This document shows positions 15,902 through 25,628 of a DNA stretch of 64,000 nucleotides, piece after piece; positions within the stretch are counted from its first letter, which is position 1, and every line of letters starts with the position of its first letter. This DNA is from Cymbidium sinense. Taxonomy: Eukaryota > Streptophyta > Magnoliopsida > Asparagales > Orchidaceae. The stretch covers positions 208,066,982 to 208,130,981 of the forward strand of contig CM038215.1 of assembly GCA_021442155.1 (NCBI GenBank), written 5' to 3'. A program made the translations under genes and the position numbers. The notes under the pieces were generated by a model. The model did no database searches. It saw only the letters and a program-made list of their open reading frames with translations, and was not told the DNA's origin.

Positions 15902-16328
15902 GGGACTATTTGGTTGGCTGAAAAAGGAATGCAGTGTAAAATGAATATAGTACAAAATGATTACTTTACAGTTATTTGGTTGAGAGTTTCTGAATGACTT
16001 GCTTTTTTCTGTTTGGTTAAAAAAAATATAATGTAAAGTATTTTGAAAGTTTTGACGCTCGACGACGATTGTAACGGGCGAGCGGTGGTGGCAGCGCGGT
16101 GACGACTACGGCGACGGCAATAAAGTAACACTTTACATTGGCCGGTGTATTTGAAATTCGGCCAAATATGGCGAATTCTAAATACACCAAAAATGACTTA
16201 TGTAATGTATTTGGAATACATTACATTACCTTGAAATTTTACTTTACTTCAAGCCAAACACCAAAAAAAGTTAAAATCTCTATATTTACTTTACACTGTA
16301 TTTCAAATTCTTTCAACTAAATAACCCC
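15902..16328. mobile_element. MITE, probably PIF/Harbinger (Tourist-like)
   Basis: Imperfect terminal inverted repeats of about 40 bp. The left end begins GGGACTATTTGGTTG and reaches CAGTGTAAA. The reverse complement of the right end begins GGGGTTATTTAGTTG and also reaches CAGTGTAAA. Flanks share AAA (15899-15901 and 16329-16331), consistent with a 3-bp target duplication. The ends resemble the GGG.CTRTTTGG ends of Tourist-like elements. The centre (about 16055-16120) is an unusually GC-rich patch of GACGACG/GGCGAGCGG words. No transposase is encoded. The superfamily call rests on end sequence and target length only. Confidence 0.7.
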
Positions 16329-17354
16329 AAAGTCAATAGAGAAGGCACCTTCCACTTAATATGTTACATCACCTTTACTCTATGTACGTGCAAAAGCAAC
16401 CATGACTCTCTTTCTTCACGAAAATCATATTCTTTACCTCTTTTTCTGTATAAGAAAATGAAAACTTACCTCTTGTTTTAGACAAAGGCACCACCTTTAC
16501 GCTTCAACTTACGAATCTATCTTTGAAATGCCTTTTACCAAAGTGGTCTAATAATATGTTGGTGTCATGGACTATCATCATCTATTACATGCCTTACACA
16601 ATCTTAATATGAAATTTATTATAAATAAAACTATATATTTAAAGAAATAATATTACTCTAAACTTGATTTCAAGATAAAATGAAAAATTAACACTTGTCT
16701 TCCTTTTCTTCTTGAGAACACAAAAGCTTTACTCAAAGATTTTCTTTAAGAATGATTTTAAGAATGGAAGCATGATGGTATTAGGTTTTTTATAATGAAG
16801 ACTTTCCAATTAAAATCAATTAGAATTACCTAGATTTTTAAAAAAAGTTTGAGAATATATATTGATAAGCTTTAGTATTCCAAAACAAGTAAGCAATTTT
16901 AAATTCAAATCCTTTAGCATAAGATTAATTAACAGAATAAAACAGTTAAATTAGATTTTATCAATTTATAAATAATAATATGAAAAATTAAAATTTATTT
17001 ATAAATATAATGTAATATGTACCCTTTAAAATTTACGGAGGCTCGTAAAGGACTTTAAGAGTCGTAAACCTATGATTTTTGAACTAGATAATTCTCTAAA
17101 AGTTAACAAATTTATTATATCAGTTAACACAGGGCCACTAATTACTTAGTGAAGGCTCATTAAACATAATGTAGGGCCACTAAGTTCAAAAAATTTTAAC
17201 AAATAATTAACACTTTGAAAAATCATGATAAAATTATTTATTATTCAAAATAAGTCATGTAACATATGAAATTTTATCCAATAAATCTAATAAACCCAAT
17301 GGAATAAAAGTTGTGCTTAAGTTTCAAAAGGAAAATTTAACTTTTTTATTAATA
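16329..17354. other. Unclassified AT-rich sequence
   Basis: No gene or recognised repeat seen between the MITE and the LTR retrotransposon. Confidence 0.3.
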
Positions 17355-17359
17355 CTAAT

Positions 17360-18178
17360 TGATATGACACTTAAAATACTACTAGTCGAAGCACGAATCT
17401 TGATGCTAAAAGCAAGTTGATCCGAAGTTGAAACTGGTCGAGATCAAACTCTTAAAATATTCTTGGAAACTTTGGGATATCAGTTAAATCCTTAAATAGC
17501 TCTCAAATATGATGTGTTTATAGTCAAATCGAGCGTCTCGACGAGTCGAATCGAACAAGCCCAAGATATTACAATTCCGACTTCATTTGACCATTCAAAC
17601 ATTTAAAATAAATCAAATGATCAAAGGAATCATTCTGAGTCGTCCGATGAAGTGGAGTGGTTCGGATTTTGCATGTATTTATAAATACGTCACTCCTCCA
17701 ATCTATAAGTAGCCCCTCATTACTCATGAGGGGAGGCCAAGCAAGAAAGAGGAGAGAGCTCTAAAGCTTGAAGATTCTCCCAGCACAATCTCGCCACCAC
17801 TGACGGCCGTTAACCGCCGCCGCCATGATCATCGCCGTCACCGTTCTGGTCTCCATCATGATGACCAGTCGATGTCTCTCGCTGTTCACCATCATCTGCT
17901 ACCACTAGCAACTGTTACCACCTGAATGTGCCTACATAGTTGTTATTCCCTTATCATATGCAATCCTGTAATCCCGTTATAGGGAAGATTTTGTACTCTG
18001 AAACAGATACATAGTGGAAGATTTTTACTGGGCTAGGCCTTGTGGTTTTATCCCTCTTTTCGAGGATTTCGACGTAAAAATTTTGGAGTTTTCTTGTTCG
18101 CTCTTTAAATACTGTGTGTGGGATTTCAAAGCTAAGGCGTAAACTTTTACTCTCGCAACTAGTTTTCTAGACGCAACA
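17360..18178 (+). repeat. 5' LTR of the non-autonomous element
   Basis: Starts TGATATGACACTTAAAATAC and ends GACGCAACA, giving TG...CA ends. A TATA-like CTATAAGTAG (about 17703) is followed by the inverted repeat CCCCTCA...TGAGGGG and a purine-rich GAGGCCAAGCAAG, which is the probable transcription start region (R). The 3' part has the AGTGGAAGATTTTTACTGGG and CCCTCTTTTCGAGG words typical of a copia-type U5. Confidence 0.88.
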
Positions 18179-18499
18179 AAGCATTGGGAAATCGATTCCC
18201 ATTATTTCATCTTGTATGGCGACCAAGTTTTCCAACAAGATCAAAACCACCATCGAGATGGAGCATTTCAAGCTTTTAAGGAGCGCAAGCGAAGAATGAA
18301 GATTCATCAAACTTCGTTCCTTCAGATTTTATCAAAAGGGGGGCAACTCTTAATCTCAGAAGATCACCCATGTTAAGCATCTAATCGATTACCATCCCAA
18401 GATACAAGTCAAAGTTGGAGGATATTTCAACATTGAGAAGAGATATAGCTTTGCAAATTATGATTTTCCAAGCATACTCATGGAAAAACAAGACTAAGG

Positions 18500-20125
18500 T
18501 TAAGAAACAACTTTGGCTACAACCACAAACAGATGTTTTGATTCGACCTCTTCCATACAGGTTAACGTCATCAAGCAAAGACTCTGACAAACAACCTAGG
18601 ATAGGTCAAAAGGTCCTTGGTGGACTTCCCACGACCTCTTCCATAGTTAAAGTCATCGTTAATGCCATCGAGTCACACTACAAACAACCTCGATAGTCAA
18701 AATTCTCAGATTCAATTCAACCTCTTCCACATAGTTAACGCCATCGATCAAAGACTCGACAAACAACCTAGATAGTCAAAAGGTACTTGGTGGACTTCCT
18801 CCTCCATGTAACGCCATCGCTCGATAAACAACCTCGATGGTCAAAATCCTCAACGGATAATTCAACCTCTTCCATACGTTAACGCCATCGAGTCACACCG
18901 ACAAACAACCTAGATAGGTCAAAAGGTCCTGGACTTCACGCCTCCTCCACAAGTTAACGCCGGGCAACACACTCGACAAACAATCTGGATGGGTCAAAAT
19001 CTCCGGATTCAATTCACCTTCCATAAGTTAACGCCATCGTAACACTCGATAAACAATCTCGGATGGGTCAAAATTCTCAGGATTCAACCTCTTCCATACG
19101 AACGCGTATTGAGTACACTCGACAAACAACCTCGATAGTCAAAATCCCGGATTCAATTCAACCTCTTCTATACAGGTTAACGTCATCGGGTAACACTCTG
19201 ACAAACAACCTAGGATAAGTCAAAAGGTCCTTGGTGGACTTCCCACGGTCTCTTCCACACAGGTTAACGTCATCGGGTAACACTCTAATAAACATCCTCG
19301 AATGGGTCAAAATCCTCAGCGAATTCAATTCAACCTCTTCCATACAAGTTAACATCATTGAGTCACTCGACAAACAACCTAGATAGGTTAAAAGGTCCTT
19401 GGTGGACTTCCCAGACCTCTCCACACGTGTAACATCATCGCTCTCGATAAACAACCTCGATGGGTCAAAATCTCGCCGATTCAAAACCTTTCCATATAGC
19501 AATGAAGTCACACTCGACAAACAACCTAGATAGGTCGTGGTCCTTGGACTTCACCTCCTCCACACGTTAACGAATCGGTAACACTCTGACAAACAACCTC
19601 GGATGGGTCAAAATCCTCAGCGGATTCAATTCAACCTCTTCCACACAGGTTAACGTCATCGGGTTAACGCCATCGAGTCACACTCTGACAAACAACCTCG
19701 AATATGTCAAAAATTCTCAGCGGATTCAATTTAACCTCTTCCACTTAGGTTAACGTCATCGAGCAAAGACTTTGACAAATAACTTAGGATAGGTCAAAAG
19801 GTCCTTGGTGGACTTCCCACGACCTCCTCTACACAGGTAACCCCATCAGGCTCTGATAAACAACCTCGGATGGGTCAAAATCCTCAGCGGATTCAATTCA
19901 ACCTCTTTCATACAGATTAACACCATCGAGTCACACTCTGACAAACAACCTAAGATAGGTCAAAAGGTCCTGGACTTCCCGACCTCCTCCACACAAGTTA
20001 ACGCGGCAACACACTCGACAAACAACTCGATGGGTCAAAATCTCACGGATCTAATTCAAACTCTTCCATTAAGTTAACCATCGAGTTAACATCGAAGGTT
20101 AACAAACAACCTGGATAAGTCAAAA
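18500..20125 (+). repeat. Tandem array inside the LTR element, alternating units of about 85-90 bp
   Basis: Two related units alternate. One carries GGTCAAAATCCTCAGCGGAT and the other GGTCAAAAGGTCCTTGGTGG. Both are joined by CAACCTCTTCCACACAGG, TTAACGTCATCGGG and ACTCTGACAAACAACCT. Roughly nine dimers are visible. Many copies lack 1-10 bp at varying places. Open frames that cross the array (for example minus 19158-19520) are only translations of the repeat. Confidence 0.85.
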
Positions 20126-20930
20126 TTCTCATTATGGTCACCATCACTCATCGCTGGCTGGTCATGCCACACGCTGATAATTTTTTCCGTCATCACTATC
20201 GCTGGCTATCCCACCACTACTGACGCACCACCATCGACTACTAATTGCCGCTGATACCTCTGGCGACAACCATTAGGCCTACCGCTGCTGATAGCCGCTG
20301 GTCTGCCGGCAATTATCCGCAATTTCGGCTACCACCATTATCGCTGGTATCCACGATTATCGACTATGCCATCATTATCATTGCTGGTTGCTGCTGACTG
20401 CCGGCCGCTACATTATCATCTACTCACTGGTTATCATCGCTTTCGCTGTCACTACCATCATCGCTGGTATCCCCGCTGATTATCGAGTAGCTTGCCATCA
20501 TTAACTACTGCCGCTGTTGCCACATCTGCTGACCGCAATACTGCTTGCCATCCCCGCTGACTACTGATTCGTCGCATCATTGACTTGCCGCTGGCTGCCG
20601 CTGCTGACACCCCGCTGGCCGCCAACATCACGCTATATCGCTGACCAATTATCGCTTTGCGCCGCCACCACCATCGTTGCCGCCATCCCTGCTGACTATC
20701 GATGCACCGCCATGCTGACTACTGCGTCAGCCGTTGCCGACTCGCTGCCCAACATCAGAATGGCACCGCTGCTGACTCGCTGCCGTTACCGCTGCTAATT
20801 ATCGCCGCATCTTCGCCATACCACATCGCCGCTGTTATCTCGCACCATGCCGCAGTCACCGCCACCATCTCGGCCACCATCGAGCATCGCCACAACCCCG
20901 CTCTCTCGGCATCGCCTCCTTGATCGCCCA
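20126..20930 (+). repeat. GC-rich CACCATCATCGC/GCTGGT block inside the LTR element
   Basis: Irregular short words such as CACCATCATCGCTGG, CCGCTGACTA and GCCGCTG recur without a fixed period. The same vocabulary occurs in the R/U5 portion of this family's LTRs (about 17795-17910 and 23930-24150), so the block looks like an expansion of LTR-type sequence. The several frames open across it reflect composition. Confidence 0.65.
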
Positions 20931-20954
20931 ACCTTGATGGTCCAACGATGCTTG

Positions 20955-21245
20955 ACGCCTCTTAGTGAAATAGACATGACGATGTACCGCAGATCGCCTC
21001 CAACCCGAACCCGACGAGTACAATTGATGCCTCTTTCGAGGAAAAATTGTAGACACGTATGTACCGCGGGCCTTGATCGCTAACCCGGCCGCCGATCGAG
21101 ATGTTGATGCCTCTTTCGAGGGAAAATCAGACAAAATATGTACGGCGATCGCTTCCAAACCCGGCCGGTCCACCAGTACGTTGACACCTCTTTCAGGGAA
21201 AATCAGTCACGGTATGTACCGCGGGCCTTGACCGCCTCCAAATGA
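20955..21245 (+). repeat. Short tandem array, about three units of 85-95 bp
   Basis: Each unit holds TTGATGCCTCTTTCGAGG, a GAAAATCAG-like word, TATGTACCGCGGGCCTTG and CCTCCAAACCCGGCC, with small indels between copies. It lies inside the same non-autonomous element. There is no coding evidence. Confidence 0.75.
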
Positions 21246-21916
21246 CCTTCTCTCAAGAAGAAGAGAAGGTGTCTTCTCCCTTGACCCTAGGGGGGTTTTA
21301 TAGACCCTTATAGGGGCAAAAAGATAAAAAATCACTAAAAATGGCCCAAAATCGCTCAAAACCACTCAAAACGGGCAGAAACGGGTCAAAACAGAAGAAA
21401 ACGGATGTTTTCAAGGAGCACTCCGGGACGCCAGGCGCTCGGCGTCTCGGCGTGTGGCTGCCCGCTCTCACCGACCCACGTTCATCCCGGCCGACTCGCC
21501 CATCCAGCGTCTGTTCACGGCCAAGAACTCGCTGACTTCACCAGCGTGGATCGCTCACCACCGGTCGCTCATGTTGAGGCTGCCGACCCGACCCACGACG
21601 CCGTCAGGATCGCCTCAATGCCCGCCGCCATAAACGTTTCACTGCTTCGCAGGGCATGAAGCCTACGCTCATGCGGCATACCGATGCTCCCAGTTCTCCA
21701 AGACTAAGCCTCTATGGATGGGTCCAGAACCTCAAAATCTACTTTTCACGCATTATCAGATTCGCTCATAACATAATCTTGTGCTCCCATGAAGATATGT
21801 TCTCTCAAAATGTGTGGTTAATAGAGCCTCAAATTTCATTGAAGAATTTTCTATTTTCAAGTATTTGACATATATATATTTTTAGATGATTGAGATAATG
21901 TCATCCAAAAAGTAAC
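21246..21916 (+). other. Unique 3' interior of the LTR element
   Basis: GC-rich sequence (about 21420-21660) with overlapping open frames of 64-84 codons that show no known domain, then AT-rich DNA up to the 3' LTR. No convincing polypurine tract is visible next to the LTR (the adjoining bases read CATCCAAAAAGTAAC). It may be foreign sequence carried by the element; the source is unknown. Confidence 0.4.
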
Positions 21917-22719
21917 CGATATGACACTTAAAATACTACTAGTAAGCACTAATCGCGGATGCTAAAAGCAAGCGATTAAGTTGAAACTGATCGAGATCAA
22001 GCTCTTAAAATATTCTTGGAAACTTTGGGATATCAGTTAAATCTTTAAATAGCTCCCAAATATGAAGTGTTTATAATCAAATCGAGCGTCTCGACGAGCC
22101 GAATCCAACAAGCCCAAGATATTACAATTCCGACTTCATTTAAGCATTCAAATACTTAAAATACATCAAATGATCAAAGGAATCATTCTGAGCCGTCCGA
22201 TGAAGTGGAGTGGTTCAGATTTTGCATGTATTTATAGACGCTCCTCCAATCTATAAATACCATCATTACTCATATGAGGGGAGGCCAAGCAAGAGAGAGA
22301 GACTCTAAAGCTTGAAGATTCTCAATCTCGTAATAATTTACCGGCCGCCGCACCGTGATCCTCGCCGCGTCCAATCTCGCCTTCCATCATGATGACCTTT
22401 ATCGTCGTCGATATCCTCGTTGTTCACTATCATTCGCTACTACAACTGCTACACTAACGTGACTACATAGTTGTTGTCCTTCTCATATGCAACTCGTAAT
22501 CCCGTTATCGAGAAGATTTTGTACTTTGAAACAGATACATAGTGGAAAATTTTTACTCGGCTAGGCCTTATGGTTTTTTCCCTCTTTTCGAGATTTTTCA
22601 CGTAAAAATTCTGAAGTTTTCTTATTCACTATTTAAATACCTGTGTGTGCGCTGGATTTCACAACAAGGCTAAAGCGTAAACTTTTACTCTATCACAACT
22701 GATTTTCTAGCACGCAACA
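21917..22719 (+). repeat. 3' LTR of the non-autonomous element
   Basis: Homologous to 17360-18178 over its whole length, with the first base changed (CGATATGACAC) and the end CACGCAACA intact. The TATA word is TATAAATA (22252). The copies differ by many substitutions and short gaps, so the insertion is not recent, unless the gaps are consensus errors. Confidence 0.88.
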
Positions 22720-22724
22720 CTAAT

Positions 22725-23153
22725 TTTAGTATATTCTCATAGACTTTTATAAGCAGCAAATTATCTAAGATATTATTTACATTAACATATTTGTTTTAAT
22801 AAACAAGCATAAAAACTTCATACAGAATAAAATTTTAAAGTCCATTTAAAAATTAGTATGATATAAAGTAAATATTCTTAATTAACATAATTAAGCATAA
22901 TTAACATGTCAATATGAAATAAAAATAAATAAATTTAAATAGATTTTTAAAATTTATATATATATATAAAATAATATAATTATAATTTTGATTGATTTTT
23001 TGTTATATATTCATCATCCTTAAGAGAATTTTAGGGAATATTATATACGCAATCATGTAGTGAAATGTCTTAAGCACACACACTAAGATTCTTCATTTTG
23101 GTTTCATGAATTCTTTTAATATATCATTCATTATTCATCTTCAAGCTACAAAG
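22725..23153. other. AT-rich sequence beside a copia primer-binding site
   Basis: No coding motif. If the primer site at 23154-23165 is genuine, this is the start of the interior (untranslated leader) of a minus-strand copia element. Its gag-pol is missing here, possibly because the LTR element at 17360-22719 inserted into it. Confidence 0.35.
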
Positions 23154-23552
23154 GCTCTGATACCTAATGAAAAAGATCATCATTATCATAGTTTAGTTAA
23201 TACATATTTAGATGATACCATATATATGTTTGCTATCATTAAACCACTAATTAGACACACATAATGCATATTCATTCGGCTCATGAGTCAACATGTGTAA
23301 ACTCACTCTCTTTGGAGAAAAATGGACTCACTCACTCTAAGTTCATAAAGTTGGATTGATAAAGGAGTACGCTAAACATAGTTAGGAAATCATAATGATA
23401 AAAAAAGAGAATATATAGAGATTTAAAGTGATTTAGTTATATAACTACCTTAACTATAAGGTAAACCTAGAGAATGTATTTATTGTTATTACAAAAAAAC
23501 AATATAATAAGGAATATAATAAACTTTATAGAGATTTATGTGTCTATAGAAT
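23154..23552 (-). mobile_element. Copia-type primer-binding site and left part of an LTR, minus strand
   Basis: GCTCTGATACCT (23154-23165) is the reverse complement of the tRNA-iMet primer site TGGTATCAGAGC with one change. Two bases further on, TG at 23168 fits the edge of an LTR read on the minus strand. The LTR body continues to at least 23552, where the solo LTR at 23553-24403 interrupts it. It may resume after 24408. Its outer end was not identified. Confidence 0.55.
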
Positions 23553-24403
23553 TGATATGATCTGAAAATTTCACTAGTCGAAGCACGAATCTTGATGTCG
23601 AAAGCAATTTGATTAATCAAAATCAGATCAAACGCTTATTATCAATCGAATTTAAACATGGAGTGTTTATAATAATCGAGTCTTGACGAGCGGATCTAAC
23701 AAGCCCAAGATCTCATAATTCGATCATTTGAGCATTCAAATACACAAAATATATCATATGGTCAAAGGAATATTTGATTGCTTGGAGAGAGTGGTTTGAT
23801 TTTGCATGTATTTACAAAGCACCCTCCACCTATATAAATAACCCTCATTCTTCATATGAGGGAGGCCAAGCAAGAGAGAGAGAGAACTCTAAAGCTTGAA
23901 AATCCTTCGAGCATAATTGTGTTACTCACTGACGCCGACCACGTTGGTTACTAACCACGCAGCCCGCCGTCGCCACCGTTGATCCGCTGTTCCACTCACC
24001 GTATACCGCTACCCCGCTTCTCGCTATTGGTTATGCCGTCAACCATCATCGCCGACCACGACACCGGCCACGCTACCGACTACCATTGTTTGCCACCGCA
24101 TGATGCCGATGGTTATCTTCAGGTCACCATCCTGACGACCTTCATCGCTGGCCAATTTCACGTCACCATTACTATATGTTATTGCTTGATTTTGGGATTC
24201 CCATTGCTCTTCATATATAATTGTAATCCCAGATCGGAAAAACTTGTACAAAATAAATACATAGTGGAAGATTTTTATTGAGCAGTGATTTTTCCGTTTT
24301 TTTTGTAAAATGCAGTTTTGTTTCACTTTTAAATACGTGTGTGCTGATTTAACAAATGAAGTAAACTTTCACTCTACCGCAACTGATTTTCTAGCACGCA
24401 ATA
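23553..24403 (+). mobile_element. Solo LTR of the same family as the 17.4-22.7 kb element
   Basis: An 851-bp single LTR starting TGATATGATCTG and ending CACGCAATA. It is flanked by the 5-bp target duplication AGAAT (23548-23552 and 24404-24408). It aligns with both LTRs at 17.4 and 21.9 kb, including CACTAGTCGAAGCACGAATC, the TATATAAATA box (23831-23840), the CCCTCA...TGAGGG inverted repeat and ACTGATTTTCTAGCACGCA. A matching target duplication around a single LTR is the product expected from LTR-LTR recombination. ORFs across it are shadows. Confidence 0.9.
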
Positions 24404-24408
24404 AGAAT

Positions 24409-25410
24409 TTAAAAATGCAGAGATTTAAAGAGTGTATCTTTGATATGAATCATAAAGTTTTATTCTCCTTCTATGAGTCCATATTACTATATCTATAATT
24501 TAGTTTATTCCTAAAAGATAATTGGAGATTCATTGAAGAATGAAGAAATCTAATATCAAGATTAGCAACAATTGCTATGAAAAAATTTAATAATTTGATT
24601 GTAATGCATGAACATCTTTCTTCAATGTATTATAGCATTCTTAAGTCTTCAATTGCATTGAAGTTAGCATTTAGAATTCTCTATGAGGAAGAATTTTCAG
24701 ATTTTTCTTGAGATTGTTTAAGAGATGCATATCTTAAGAGCATTTGATACAATGATTGAAATATTTAGATATTAATATTTTTTTAATGTAACTATTAACA
24801 GTATGATGGTGATATCTTTTAAGCTTTTAGTAAATTTTTAGGATTATATTCCTCCCTAAACTCTTATCTTATCATTATGAGCAATTCTTATTGTGACATA
24901 GATTCTTAAAGATATTCAATAGAAGTTATATATAAGTAAATAGGTCATAAAGGAGGCCTTGATAGAAATTTAAACTACTTAGGCTATCCTTAAACCCATA
25001 TTAGTGTTCATTATTGATGAGTTTAAGTGGATAACAAAAAAAAATATGCTAAAAAAGAGTTTATACAAAATATCAAATCATTAATAATTTTTTGAAGTAT
25101 TTAATAATAATTTATATTCTAACTACTTGGATTTCATTGATGAAAAAATACCATATATCGAAAAGTTTTTCGTACATAGATGATTAATACCTCTTGATTT
25201 TAATAATTGTTAAGCTTAGTGGTTACAATAATTATCAAATATAAAGCTTAAATTATTATTAAATTAAGAAATAATGCATACACCTTTATTAAGTTGATGA
25301 TACTTTTTTGATGTATGAAATTGTATATTTTATTTTTTAAAAAAATTAGTGATAGTAATATTTTTATGTAATATTAAAATTATTTATGTAAATTTGAAAT
25401 TTAAATATGT
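24409..25410. other. AT-rich upstream region of ECHIDNA
   Basis: No coding motif. It may hold the rest of the interrupted copia LTR and the distal promoter of the gene that starts at 25.6 kb. No conserved cis-element could be singled out apart from the TATA box. Confidence 0.3.
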
Positions 25411-25415
25411 TAATC

Positions 25416-25423
25416 TATAAAAG
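25416..25423 (+). promoter_or_regulatory. Probable TATA box of ECHIDNA
   Basis: TATAAAAG lies 206 bp upstream of the ATG, at the point where composition changes from AT-rich DNA to a GC-rich leader. Transcription would start around 25445-25455, giving a 5' leader of roughly 175-185 nt. An ATG at 25426 lies between the box and the predicted start, so it would probably not be in the mRNA. Confidence 0.5.
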
Positions 25424-25628
25424 TAATGCGGTATGTAGGTAAATCTCTCTGTATTTTTTTCAACTCGAGCAATCTTTTGCTGTTTCCAAGTAGTTTTCCT
25501 GGTAGCCGCGGAAGTGATCGCAGGTGGCTTGGGGTCTACTGCGTTGAAACCCGTTCACTTCGCCGGAAATCGAAATCGCGCTCATTGACTTTACCGGGAG
25601 GAAGAAGCGAAATCCCTCTCGCTTTGAG

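Larger units (their letters stand above)
17360..22719 (+). mobile_element. Complete non-autonomous LTR retrotransposon (LARD-like)
   Basis: Two related LTRs (17360-18178, 819 bp; 21917-22719, 803 bp) in direct orientation bracket a 3.74-kb interior. The element is flanked by the 5-bp target duplication CTAAT (17355-17359 and 22720-22724). The interior contains no gag or pol motif. It has a short open stretch beginning ATGGCGACCAAGTTTTCC (18217), then a tandem array, a GC-rich CACCATCATCGC block, a second small array, and GC-rich unique sequence up to the 3' LTR. The LTR layout and the MATKF start resemble Ty1/copia, but the usual TGGTATCAGAGC primer site is not present after the 5' LTR. The site there reads ATTGGGAAATCGATTCCC, so the primer tRNA is unresolved. 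It would depend on enzymes from another element. Confidence 0.88.

Noticed and set aside
19158..19520. 120-codon minus-strand open frame
   Set aside because: Translation of the alternating 85-90 bp tandem units inside the LTR element.
20580..21173. Cluster of overlapping frames on both strands (60-105 codons)
   Set aside because: GC-rich CACCATCATCGC block and short array of a non-autonomous retrotransposon; frames are compositional.
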